A DNA stretch of 7,683 bases from Coriobacteriales bacterium (GCA_031272005.1 JAISUQ010000152.1:1-7683), one strand, 5' to 3'; counted from the first letter of the stretch, positions 1-6,694 are shown. Translations and numbers: made by a program. The notes: a model not told the origin generated them from the letters alone.

Positions 1-1085
1 GCGGCAAAGCCCAGCATGGCCATGCCCCAGCCAACATTTTTCTTGTCGGTAATGATCTCGGGAATGGAAGCCGAGGTGCAGGTGGAGGCAAAGGCCTGAA
101 AGACACCGGTGATCACGACACCGGTCCACATCGTAGCGGTGGAGATGAAGTCGAACATCAACCACTCACCGATCATCATGCCAATCAGGCCGGCGACTAT
201 CAGCCATTTGCGCGTCCCCAGACGGTCGCTGATGAAACCGGCCGCAGCGTTGCCGAGGATGGCGATAATCGTAAACACTGAGTTCACAAAGCCGGAAGTC
301 TGATTATCCAGACCTTTATCCATCTGCAAGAATGTCGGCAGGAAGGTGTTGATGGTGCCGTTGCCAGCCAGATTGAAGATGGTGAACATCACGCCGGCCA
401 TAATCAGCGACAGCGAGAAGACCTTGCCCCAATTGGTCTTCTGCCTGGGGGCGTCGGCGTCCTCATCCACTACCTGGGCGCCAGCCGGAGCCTCGCGATA
501 GAGCAGCAGGAAGACCACCAGGATGATTGCCGAGAAGATGATGGCAAACCAGTAGATGGACTGCCAGGTACCGGTGGTGTTATAGAGCCAGGGAGTGAGG
601 TTTTGCATCAGGGCGCCGCCGGCGGGCATCCAGATGCCCCAGATACCCACGGCCAGGCCGAAGTGCCGACGCGAGAACCAGGGCACCAGCATGGCCGGTG
701 CGATGACACCGAAGAAGCCCTGGGCCAGACCCTCCAGAAAACGTCCGGCCAGAAGCACGCCGGCGTTGGGGGCAAAAACGCCGATCAGGCCACCGGCGAT
801 GCAGGCACCGATGCCGACGACAGCCACCTTGCGGTAGCCGAACTTGCGGGCCAGGCCGGCCGCCGGAAAAGCCAGTACGATGGAGATGAAGGTGAACATC
901 GACATCATCCAGCCGATGTTATCCGGCGAGAAACCGAACTCCTCCATGAAGACCGGGAAGATGACCGGCACCTTGAAGAAGTTCACCGGTACGACAAAAC
1001 TTGCAAAGAACACGGCGAACAGAATCACCCAGGCATACTTCGGCGTCTGTCCCTGATCAGTAGTTTTCACAGCCTCTGTTGTCAT
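1..1085 (-). CDS. MFS transporter 1 (3' end beyond the left edge)
   Basis: Partial gene: the first 361 residues are present and the C-terminus lies outside the window. The protein is a major facilitator superfamily carrier of the inner membrane. The visible part has a short cytoplasmic N-terminus and a first helix beginning near YAWVIL (residues 18-23). The helix 2-3 loop is a degenerate MFS motif (GLARKFGYRK, 77-86). RFLEG follows at 115-119, then a charged central loop (about 198-221, VVDEDADAPRQK) dividing the two halves. The second half repeats the loop motif as GFISDRLGTRKW (283-294). The start ATG at 1085 is preceded by GGAGGA at good spacing. It shares many blocks with the MFS gene upstream (GWMMS.F, RFLEG, IPEI, GIW..MP.G), so the two are paralogues. 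Substrate is unknown; context suggests an aromatic compound or organic acid linked to the Mo enzyme. Confidence 0.9.
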   Translation of the reverse strand, partial: MTTEAVKTTDQGQTPKYAWVILFAVFFASFVVPVNFFKVPVIFPVFMEEFGFSPDNIGWMMSMFTFISIVLAFPAAGLARKFGYRKVAVVGIGACIAGGLIGVFAPNAGVLLAGRFLEGLAQGFFGVIAPAMLVPWFSRRHFGLAVGIWGIWMPAGGALMQNLTPWLYNTTGTWQSIYWFAIIFSAIILVVFLLLYREAPAGAQVVDEDADAPRQKTNWGKVFSLSLIMAGVMFTIFNLAGNGTINTFLPTFLQMDKGLDNQTSGFVNSVFTIIAILGNAAAGFISDRLGTRKWLIVAGLIGMMIGEWLMFDFISTATMWTGVVITGVFQAFASTCTSASIPEIITDKKNVGWGMAMLGFA

Positions 1086-1252
1086 TGTTTTCCTCCAATT
1101 CAATGTTTGTAAAGCACTACGGATAAACTTGCACTTGCCAATCCCACAACTTGCAGAACTCCTTGCAGAACACCTTGCTTCCCTGCACCTGACGGACGCC
1201 TGTTACCCCTCCGCCTGACGAAACGCTGTTGAGCAGATAACCCCTCCCTCCG
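1086..1252 (-). other. Spacer between the two MFS genes, with short direct repeats
   Basis: This 167-nt gap is the longest on the minus-strand gene run and no convincing gene was found in it. Reading the plus strand it holds two exact copies of CTTGCAGAAC (1150-1159 and 1162-1171) 12 bp apart, with partial relatives CTTGC nearby (about 1129 and 1174). Near the end of the upstream MFS gene there are also two copies of TWACCCCTCC (1203-1212 and 1238-1247). No stem with a T-run that would mark an intrinsic terminator was seen. The spacer could hold a separate promoter for MFS 1 or a regulator site; neither can be shown from sequence alone. Confidence 0.5.
1150..1171. repeat. Tandem direct repeat CTTGCAGAAC, period 12
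   Basis: Two identical 10-bp copies start at 1150 and 1162, about 65-100 bp upstream of the MFS 1 start codon. The spacing is near one helical turn, which would suit side-by-side protein binding. Chance or a decayed duplication is also possible. Confidence 0.45.
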
Positions 1253-2497
1253 TCATCGCGATTTGATGAACAGTGAGAAGGCCACCGCAATGGCAAAGAT
1301 CGGCAGGATCAATGCATAGCCAATCTGCGCCCAGCCCATATGCAGCACCACCGCTGCGGCGATAATCGGACCAATCAACCCGGCCAAGTTCTGGCAGAAG
1401 GAAAGCACAGCGTTTCCCATGCCGCCTTTGAGGTGATCGGAGCCGACAATCTCGGGGATGACCAGCCGCACCCCGGTGGTCACAAAGGGCGCGAAGATGC
1501 CCAGCAGGCACATCAAGACGATAGCCCAGCCCAGGCTGGTGGCCATGAACACCGCCGTACCGACGATGGCCAGAGCAAAGCAGCCCGAGACCAGCAGGGC
1601 CTTGCGCAGCCCCAGGCGGTCAGCCGCCAGGCCGACGAAGGGCCCGCCGATGATGCCGATGATCTCGGGGATTGAGGAGACCGAGGAGGCCACAGCGTTG
1701 GCGATGCCGCCCTGGGTCTCCAGAAAATACGGATAATAGGTGCCCACCACCGAGGGCACGACGAAGTTATAGCAGCCGAAAATGATGCCGGCAAACCAGA
1801 TGCCCTTATGACGCAGAACCCCGAACAGATCGCGCAGCGTCGGCCGCGCCGTGGTGCTCTGCTCCATGATTACGGCGCCTTCGGCCGAGGCGCTTTTCTC
1901 GGGCATCCTGAAGAAGATGGCATACAGAACAAAGGCGACGGCGGCCAGAGCGGCACCCATCAGCCAGACCGAGCGCCAGCCGAAGGCGGCAGTCAGATGC
2001 GGCGAGGTATTGAGCATCACAAACGAGCCAAAGGGCATGCAGATGCTCCAAACCCCGAGGGCAAAGCCCTGTCGCTCCTGCGGAAACCAGGCAAAGATGG
2101 CAGTCGGCGCGGCCACAAAGACCAGGCTCTCGCCGATACCCTCCAGAAAGCGGCTGAACAACATGACGCCGAAGTTGGTGGAGAAGGCGCCGATCAGCGC
2201 CCCGACCAGGCAGCTGCCGACCGACATCAACACCACCTTCTTGACGCCCAGACGATGCATGATCAAACCGGCCGGCAGGGCGAACACCACCCCCATCAAT
2301 GAGAAGATGCTCATCATCCAGCCAAACTGGTCCACCCCGATGCCGAAGTACGGTATCAGAGTCGAGGCAATGCCCGGCGGTTTGAGGAAGTTCATGGTCG
2401 GGCTGATGCTGGCCAGCAGCACCACCCCCAGAATAACCCAGGCGTATCTGTCTACCTTGACCCACCCCTTTTGTCGCGTAGTCTTGACCACGCCCAT
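1253..2497 (-). CDS. MFS transporter 2
   Basis: Complete 414-residue major facilitator superfamily protein, a normal length for a 12-helix carrier. The first helix begins at YAWVIL (18-23). The helix 2-3 loop motif is GLIMHRLGVKK (77-87), RFLEG lies at 116-120, and a central cytoplasmic loop of about residues 197-230 (with EKSASAEG) separates the halves. The second-half loop motif is GLAADRLGLRKA (289-300), followed by VIPEI (346-350). The protein ends in a short basic tail, IKSR. The ATG at 2497 has an excellent ribosome binding site, AAGGAGGTGA, a few bases upstream, which fixes the start. It lies 49 nt after the zinc-ribbon gene and is probably co-transcribed with it. It resembles MFS 1 in several blocks. 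By context it may import an aromatic substrate or export the product; the substrate cannot be read from the sequence. Confidence 0.92.
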   Translation of the reverse strand: MGVVKTTRQKGWVKVDRYAWVILGVVLLASISPTMNFLKPPGIASTLIPYFGIGVDQFGWMMSIFSLMGVVFALPAGLIMHRLGVKKVVLMSVGSCLVGALIGAFSTNFGVMLFSRFLEGIGESLVFVAAPTAIFAWFPQERQGFALGVWSICMPFGSFVMLNTSPHLTAAFGWRSVWLMGAALAAVAFVLYAIFFRMPEKSASAEGAVIMEQSTTARPTLRDLFGVLRHKGIWFAGIIFGCYNFVVPSVVGTYYPYFLETQGGIANAVASSVSSIPEIIGIIGGPFVGLAADRLGLRKALLVSGCFALAIVGTAVFMATSLGWAIVLMCLLGIFAPFVTTGVRLVIPEIVGSDHLKGGMGNAVLSFCQNLAGLIGPIIAAAVVLHMGWAQIGYALILPIFAIAVAFSLFIKSR

Positions 2498-2546
2498 TGC
2501 GCTCTCACCTCCTTGATGACCACTTGCTTGGGATAATTACGTGCGC

Positions 2547-2834
2547 TCAGGCTCCCGCTGGCGGCGCCGGTGGGTGTGGCGGCGCTGCAGGTGCGCCAGG
2601 CACACCGGGCGCAGAAGGCGGCGCCGGAGCGCCGGTGGTCTTGGCGCCACCGAAGCTGGTCTGGTCGGCCGAGCCGGGCGCGCCCTTGGGCGGGGCGCTC
2701 TTGGCAGCTACCGGGCCGCCACCGATGGCCTCACCGCATTTGGGGCACTTCATGGCCCCGATGAAGACGTCAGCGCCACATTTGGGGCAGGTGGGGTTTT
2801 CGTCCATCTCGATGGTTGGTGGTCTGAAGCACAT
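2547..2834 (-). CDS. Small zinc-ribbon protein with Pro/Ala/Gly-rich tail
   Basis: Predicted 95-residue protein. Residues 15-32 hold CPKC and, ten residues later, a second CPKC, followed by GEAIGGG: a compact four-cysteine zinc ribbon, possibly a rubredoxin-like knuckle. The remaining two thirds (about 40-95) is low complexity, with repeated GAP, APP and PGAP, and probably disordered. No signal peptide or membrane segment is seen. The ATG at 2834 is chosen over a longer in-frame start at 2891 because AAGGAGAGGA lies just upstream, and the longer form would begin inside the intercistronic hairpin. I recall similar ribbon-plus-PGAP-tail proteins near anaerobic Mo enzymes, but the role is unknown. 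Electron transfer, metal or cofactor delivery, or a scaffolding role are all possible. Confidence 0.8.
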   Translation of the reverse strand: MCFRPPTIEMDENPTCPKCGADVFIGAMKCPKCGEAIGGGPVAAKSAPPKGAPGSADQTSFGGAKTTGAPAPPSAPGVPGAPAAPPHPPAPPAGA

Positions 2835-2840
2835 GATGGT

Positions 2841-2850
2841 TCCTCTCCTT
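2841..2850 (-). promoter_or_regulatory. Ribosome binding site of the zinc-ribbon gene
   Basis: AAGGAGAGGA on the minus strand ends 6 nt before ATG 2834. It decides the start against the in-frame upstream ATG at 2891. The same AAGGAGAGGA string precedes the alpha-subunit gene. Confidence 0.8.
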
Positions 2851-2861
2851 TGGATGATCTC

Positions 2862-2889
2862 GCCGCCCCGACACTGGTGTCGGGGCGGC
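2862..2889 (-). other. Perfect GC-rich intercistronic hairpin
   Basis: The arms GCCGCCCCGACAC and GTGTCGGGGCGGC are exact reverse complements, 13 bp each, separated by 2 nt; in RNA the top pairs would open to a loop of about 6 nt. The stem begins 10 nt after the beta-subunit stop codon and ends 27 nt before the zinc-ribbon start. No T-run follows on either strand, so it is not a canonical intrinsic terminator. Its position suits an mRNA-stabilising or processing stem that protects the alpha-beta message and lowers expression of downstream genes, or a partial terminator. The structure is seen directly; the function is inferred. Confidence 0.8.
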
Positions 2890-2899
2890 ACTGCAACAC

Positions 2900-3721
2900 T
2901 CAGTTGACGCGGGGGTAGAGCTTGATGTCTTCGAGATTGGGGCAGGTGCGGGCGTCAATCTTGGACAGCTCCACGTAGCGATAGCCTTCCAGATAAAACG
3001 CCACGGTGTAGAAACCCGGATCCAGCTTCCAGAGGCGGAACTCGCCGTAATTATCCGTCCGGGTCTTGAAGACCTTGCCGGTGACCATGTGGGTCGCCTT
3101 GACCTTGACGTCCTCCAGGCACTGATCGGCCTTGGGGTCGTAAACGGCGCCGGCGATGAAGGGCTTGGGCAGATTAACATAGGCCACCTGCGGGTTGGTG
3201 CCGAACTCGGGGTTGAGGCGCTCCAGGGGGGCGTACATGTTGTCGACGGTAAGCTCTGAGGTGTCCACGAAGCGCAGGGCATCCGAGGGGCAGGCGGCCA
3301 CGCAGCGCGGCAGGTCGCGGCCCATGTCCAGCAGGTGGGCGCACATCGTGCACTTCTGGGGCAGGTCCAGCTCCTCGTTGTAGTAGATGGCGCCGTAGGG
3401 GCAGGCCTGAACCAGCTCGCGCAGACCCTTGGCCTTGGCCGGGTCGATGAGCACGTAGCCTTCCTCGCGGCGATACATCGCCTCGCCGGCAACGGCCATG
3501 CAGGGGGCATCGGCGCAATGCTGACAGGGCACGGACACGCGATTCAGCTTCATCCGGGTGCCGCTGCCGACTTCGGTCTCGCGCACCTGGATCCAGAACT
3601 GATGCCGGCCCTGCTCGCGGGTAATCGGCGACCAGTCGTTGTCGCAGTGCTCGTCCTTGCAGGCGTTCTGGCAGTTGCAGCACTGCATGCAGCGCTCCGG
3701 GTCGATGAGTATGGTCTTCAT
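2900..3721 (-). CDS. Iron-sulfur (beta) subunit of transhydroxylase-type Mo enzyme
   Basis: Complete 273-residue electron-transfer subunit, close to the length of the small subunit of Pelobacter acidigallici pyrogallol-phloroglucinol transhydroxylase (AthS). Cysteines fit three [4Fe-4S] clusters: C11, C14, C17 with C144; C21 with C124, C127, C140; and C66, C69, C74 with C107. Relative to four-cluster DmsB/PhsB-type proteins, the second ferredoxin repeat has lost its other cysteines (LRELVQACPYG), as in AthS. QKCTMCAHLLD (122-132) is typical of the family. From about residue 187 to the end lies a beta-sandwich domain of the carboxypeptidase-regulatory/transthyretin-like type (TRTDNYGEFRLWKLDPGFY, 220-238), also found in AthS. 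There is no signal peptide, so it should be cytoplasmic. The start ATG at 3721 lies 3 nt after the alpha stop, with GGAAGGGG inside the end of alpha, implying translational coupling. Four further cysteines (C15, C26, C201, C260) are not assigned to clusters. Confidence 0.93.
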   Translation of the reverse strand: MKTILIDPERCMQCCNCQNACKDEHCDNDWSPITREQGRHQFWIQVRETEVGSGTRMKLNRVSVPCQHCADAPCMAVAGEAMYRREEGYVLIDPAKAKGLRELVQACPYGAIYYNEELDLPQKCTMCAHLLDMGRDLPRCVAACPSDALRFVDTSELTVDNMYAPLERLNPEFGTNPQVAYVNLPKPFIAGAVYDPKADQCLEDVKVKATHMVTGKVFKTRTDNYGEFRLWKLDPGFYTVAFYLEGYRYVELSKIDARTCPNLEDIKLYPRVN

Positions 3722-3724
3722 GGC

Positions 3725-6301
3725 TTACCCCTTCCAGTTCCAGCTCGAGTACTTGCCGGCAAAGCCCTCGGGATACTGCTTGGCCAGCTCCTCGAGGTCG
3801 ACCTTCTCGATGGCCACCAGCGTGGAGTTGTAGGCGCCGCCCACATGGTGGACGCTCATCGGGTCGGGGTTGGTGATGGAGTTGATGTCGCCGGAGCGAT
3901 CCAGCATCGAAGGCGTGGCCTCCAGCGGGTCGTTCCAGGCACCGTAGGTCAGCCAGAGCACGCCAGGGGTGACGCGATGGGTGACCTGGATGCCCGCCAG
4001 CACACCGCCGCGGTCGTTGTAGGCCCGGATGATGTCGCCATGCCTGACTCCGTACTTCTCGGCGTCGGCAGGGTTGATGTAGGCCGGCTCATAGGGGTAG
4101 CCGTCCGGGCCGTAGACCTTGTAGTTCTCGGAGAGCCACTCGCAGTCGTCGAACTTGCCATGGAAGCGGAACTTCGGATGGGCCTGGAGGTCCTGCAGGG
4201 GGTACTTCTCGGCCAGCGGGTCGTAGCGGCCTTCCTTCTCCTGGATATAGCGTGGGGTGACGGGGATCTCGGGGTTATCCGTACCGTAGAAATCGGCAAT
4301 CAGTGTGGAGTAGATCTCGATCTTGCCAGTCGGGGTATCCAGAGGGTTGTTCTCCGGGTCCTCGTAGAACTCCTTCATCTGACGGCCGGGCTGATAGTCG
4401 TCCAAAGCTGGCCAGACATAATAGCCCTTGGCCTTGAAGTCCTGATAGTCCATGGGGATGTTAGTGCGGGCAAACATCTTCTCCAGCAGGGTGTCTTCGG
4501 TGTTGCCCTCCATGAACTGCTCAGAGAGGCCCAGACGCTCGGCCAGCTCCTCGAAGATGGCCAGATCGGAGCGGCTCTCGCCCACCGGGTCGATGATCTT
4601 ATGGGAGAAGACCGCGCTGCGCAGCCCCACGTAGGCACTGGGCACGTACTGGCCCACGCTGCCGGGCTCGGTGAGGTCCTGGCGCTCGAAGAGGGTGGTC
4701 ACCGGCAGGACGATGTCGGCGTAGCGGCAGTCGCGGTTGAAGACGACATCGGTGACGATGAAGCACTCGATCTTCTCACTCTTATAGGCCACATGGTCGC
4801 GCAGCATCTTGCCGGGCTGGTTGGTCAGGGTGCCGCCGCGTTGCCAGAGCAGCTTGACCTCGGAGTGGCCCTTCATCGGGTACTCGCAGTGCTCCAGGTA
4901 CATCTCGGCGTTGAAGTTGTCCTGATGTCCGCCGTGCCAGGCCTGCGGCGGATTGTAGATGCAGTCGAAGAACTTCTGGAAGGTGATGGTCTGCTTGACG
5001 GGGTTGGGGTAGTAGTTCTCCAGCACCACGTTCATGCCGCCATCGGCATAGCCGGTGGGGCCGAGCTGGGTGACGCCGTCGTAGGGGCCGGCCAAGAACA
5101 GACCCGGGGAGAGCATCGAGTAGCCGGGGCGGCCACAACCCTGCATGGCGCAGAGCGTGCCGAACAGCCGGGCGAACTCATGGGCGTAGGTGCGCCGGCA
5201 GGCGCCGCCGGTGAGCACCCACATGCTGGTGGGCCGGCTGCCCCACTCCCGAGCGATGGCTTTGATGGTGCGGGCCGGGATGCCGCAGATCGGCTCGGCC
5301 CACTCCGGAGTCTTGGGTGTGCCGTCCTCGGCCAGACCCATTATGTAGGACTTGAAAGAGGAGTGGGCCGGGGCGCCCTCGGGCAGGTGCTCCTCGTCAA
5401 AGCCGATGCAATGGGTGTCCAGATACTCCTGGTTGTAGAGCCCTTCGGTAATCCAGGTGTAGGCGATGGCCGCGCCGCAGGCGTTGTCGGTGCCGGGGAT
5501 GATGCGGATCCAGGAGTCGGCAGCGAACATGCCGGTCTCGTTATACAGCGGGTCGACGACGATGACGTGCTTGCCGAGGTCCTTCCAGTACTTCCAGATG
5601 CGGGCCTCGTCGATGCCGTTGTAGGTGTTGTGCATCAATGGGTCGGTGCCCCAGAGGATGATGGTGTCGCTTTCGTAGGTGATGTCCTGCAGCGAATCGG
5701 TGGCCGGGGGCAGGCCATGACCCTGCCAATAGCCCCAGAGGAAAGGCGCGCCGCAGGCCCAACCTTCCCAGGAGTTGGGTGTGAACTCGCGGTTGGTGCC
5801 GCCGACCATGTGCCAGAAGCGGAACAGGTCGCTGAAGACAAAATGCAGCGAGCCCCACTCCGGGTGGGCGCTCATCGAGTAGCAGAAGGCCGAAGGCCCG
5901 AAGCTCTCACCGATGCGGCGCATCTCGGCAACGATGATCTCGTAGGCTTCGTCCCAGCTGATGCGCTCGTAGCCGCTGACGCCGCGATTCTGGGGGTTGC
6001 GCTCACCTTGTGGGTCCCAATCCACGCGCTTCATCGGGTACTTGACCCGGTTCTCACTGTAGATGGTGGGCTTGCCGCTGGCCAGACCCCACTGCAACAG
6101 GGGGTGGATCAGCGGCGGCTTGTACTCCTGGCCATTGGCGTTCAGGCTCCAGGACTTGACCTCGGCCGGGTCGAAGCGCATCGGCTCGATGCGCACGATA
6201 TGCTCGTCTTTGACATCGACGAACATCGGCCCGGCAGTGGAACAGGTCGTAAAGCGTGTGGTGTTGTCACTGGCTGGATAATGCGGTATCTCTTGGGCCA
6301 T
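3725..6301 (-). CDS. Molybdopterin (alpha) subunit, pyrogallol-phloroglucinol transhydroxylase-like
   Basis: Predicted 858-residue catalytic subunit of the DMSO reductase family that binds bis-MGD molybdenum; AthL of P. acidigallici is about 875. Family marks include YPMKR (88-92), ERISWDEAYEI (112-122), SAHPEWG (144-150), NSWEGW (176-181), WGTDP (217-221), GTDNACGAAIAYTW (270-283), GGACRR (365-370), RYADIVLP (526-533), DPVGESRSD (571-579) and IIRAYNDRGG (757-766). Ser177 is the likely Mo ligand. There is no Tat signal and no N-terminal Cys motif for an Fe-S cluster (only C20), as in transhydroxylase, so it should be cytoplasmic with all clusters in beta. The ATG at 6301 is chosen because AAGGAGAGGAGAGG precedes it and the product then begins like the family. 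By my alignment from memory several pocket residues differ from AthL (Asp174 to Asn176, Tyr152 to Phe154, Arg153 to Val155, Trp354 to Thr364). The real reaction may therefore be another hydroxyl transfer or a catechol/polyphenol dehydroxylation. Confidence 0.92.
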   Translation of the reverse strand: MAQEIPHYPASDNTTRFTTCSTAGPMFVDVKDEHIVRIEPMRFDPAEVKSWSLNANGQEYKPPLIHPLLQWGLASGKPTIYSENRVKYPMKRVDWDPQGERNPQNRGVSGYERISWDEAYEIIVAEMRRIGESFGPSAFCYSMSAHPEWGSLHFVFSDLFRFWHMVGGTNREFTPNSWEGWACGAPFLWGYWQGHGLPPATDSLQDITYESDTIILWGTDPLMHNTYNGIDEARIWKYWKDLGKHVIVVDPLYNETGMFAADSWIRIIPGTDNACGAAIAYTWITEGLYNQEYLDTHCIGFDEEHLPEGAPAHSSFKSYIMGLAEDGTPKTPEWAEPICGIPARTIKAIAREWGSRPTSMWVLTGGACRRTYAHEFARLFGTLCAMQGCGRPGYSMLSPGLFLAGPYDGVTQLGPTGYADGGMNVVLENYYPNPVKQTITFQKFFDCIYNPPQAWHGGHQDNFNAEMYLEHCEYPMKGHSEVKLLWQRGGTLTNQPGKMLRDHVAYKSEKIECFIVTDVVFNRDCRYADIVLPVTTLFERQDLTEPGSVGQYVPSAYVGLRSAVFSHKIIDPVGESRSDLAIFEELAERLGLSEQFMEGNTEDTLLEKMFARTNIPMDYQDFKAKGYYVWPALDDYQPGRQMKEFYEDPENNPLDTPTGKIEIYSTLIADFYGTDNPEIPVTPRYIQEKEGRYDPLAEKYPLQDLQAHPKFRFHGKFDDCEWLSENYKVYGPDGYPYEPAYINPADAEKYGVRHGDIIRAYNDRGGVLAGIQVTHRVTPGVLWLTYGAWNDPLEATPSMLDRSGDINSITNPDPMSVHHVGGAYNSTLVAIEKVDLEELAKQYPEGFAGKYSSWNWKG

Positions 6302-6319
6302 TTCCTCTCCTCTCCTTGA
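6302..6319 (-). promoter_or_regulatory. Strong ribosome binding site of the alpha-subunit gene
   Basis: The minus strand reads ATCAAGGAGAGGAGAGGAA before the ATG, with two overlapping purine-rich Shine-Dalgarno options (AAGGAG and GAGAGG). This fixes the start at 6301 although the frame stays open further upstream to 6568. Confidence 0.8.
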
Positions 6320-6449
6320 TATCGGTTTCGGACTTGCCGCCCGGCGTGGTTGCGATACTTGACGCCAGGCAATGCGGATAAGGTTGCTGCTGCACCGCTT
6401 TTCGACTTCGCATTCTGCTCCGCGGGCCCAAGTCCGTCTGCCTATCGGC

Positions 6450-6459
6450 GGTATTAAAC
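6450..6459 (-). promoter_or_regulatory. Candidate -10 region for the alpha-subunit operon
   Basis: Minus-strand GTTTAATACC contains TTTAAT/TAATAC and lies just downstream of operator-like element 1. No good -35 is visible at 17 bp; that position falls inside the element, as expected for an activator-dependent promoter. The same block, as GTTTTATTCC, follows element 2. Assignment is tentative. Confidence 0.4.
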
Positions 6460-6463
6460 CCCG

Positions 6464-6490
6464 AAGTCGTGTACTACTCGGGGCAGTAAT
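6464..6490 (-). promoter_or_regulatory. Operator-like element 1 (facing the Mo-enzyme operon)
   Basis: The plus strand carries AAGTCGTGTACTACTCG followed by GGGCAGTAAT. The core at 6468-6480, CGTGTA-C-TACTCG, is a near-palindrome with one mismatched pair, the form expected of a dimeric helix-turn-helix binding site. The whole element recurs in reverse orientation at 6619-6645 with 23 of 27 positions identical. It sits immediately upstream of a -10-like block for the alpha gene. Which protein binds is unknown; a regulator encoded by the divergent gene is the obvious candidate. Confidence 0.65.
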
Positions 6491-6618
6491 GCGGATTGCC
6501 GCCAGTTCAGGGCACCAGGCCGGCGGGCAGCCGGATGGCGGCCTGATGATGGCCTGACGTTCGGGCACGACATTCTCCCAGCTTGACCGGCCAATGGCCT
6601 GACCTGCACAATCAGCAG

Positions 6619-6645
6619 ATTACTACTTCGAGTATTACACGACTT
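6619..6645 (+). promoter_or_regulatory. Operator-like element 2 (facing the membrane-protein gene)
   Basis: Read on the minus strand it begins AAGTCGTGTAATACTCG and continues AAGTAGTAAT, matching element 1 at 23 of 27 positions. The core at 6629-6641 is CGAGTA-T-TACACG. Core centres of the two elements are 161 bp apart, symmetric about 6554.5. It lies about 50 bp before the divergent start codon and just before GTTTTATTCC, so each element is oriented the same way relative to the gene it faces. This suggests joint control of both transcripts, including autoregulation if the divergent gene encodes the regulator. Confidence 0.65.
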
Positions 6646-6652
6646 TTCTAAA

Positions 6653-6687
6653 GTTTTATTCCATGGGCTGCTCTCGCGGAGTATAGT
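6653..6687 (+). promoter_or_regulatory. Candidate promoter for the divergent membrane-protein gene
   Basis: Two -10 options are visible: TTTTAT at 6654-6659, which matches the block placed after element 1, and TATAGT at 6682-6687. TATAGT is the better consensus match but has only a weak hexamer (TTCCAT, 6659-6664) 17 bp upstream. With TATAGT the transcript would begin near the ATG at 6695 and be almost leaderless. The choice cannot be made by eye. Confidence 0.35.
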
Positions 6688-6694
6688 AGCAGAT

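Larger units (their letters stand above)
6302..6694. other. Divergent intergenic control region
   Basis: About 393 nt separate the alpha-subunit start from the divergent membrane-protein start. Frames on both strands stay open here, but none has a plausible ribosome binding site with a recognisable protein, so I see no gene. It holds two inverted copies of a 27-bp element (separate entries), each followed by an A/T-rich -10-like block towards the gene it faces. A minor direct repeat ATGGCCTGAC occurs at 6549-6558 and 6594-6603. The alpha gene would have a leader of roughly 140 nt if its promoter lies next to the first element. No riboswitch fold was recognised in that leader. Confidence 0.7.

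Noticed and set aside
2862..2889. Calling the hairpin an intrinsic terminator
   Set aside because: No T-run follows on either strand and a gene with a good ribosome binding site begins 27 nt later in the same direction.
3725..6301. Calling the alpha subunit an acetylene hydratase or a Tat-exported oxidoreductase
   Set aside because: No N-terminal cysteine cluster, no twin-arginine signal, a Ser rather than a Cys at the Mo-ligand position, and a partner subunit with the transhydroxylase-type C-terminal beta-sandwich.
3335..6319. A 994-codon open frame on the plus strand opposite the alpha and beta subunits
   Set aside because: It is an antisense shadow of GC-rich coding sequence: low-complexity Gly/Val/Leu/Ala product, no family resemblance, and the opposite strand encodes clear family motifs throughout.
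6302..6568. An 89-residue N-terminal extension of the alpha subunit starting at 6568
   Set aside because: The extension is Arg/Pro-rich with no homology, runs through operator element 1 and the likely promoter, and lacks a ribosome binding site, whereas ATG 6301 has a strong one and gives the family's usual length.
6549..6603. Direct repeat ATGGCCTGAC (two copies, 45 bp apart) as a regulator site
   Set aside because: Short, GC-rich, with no symmetry and no relation to the promoter candidates; likely chance.
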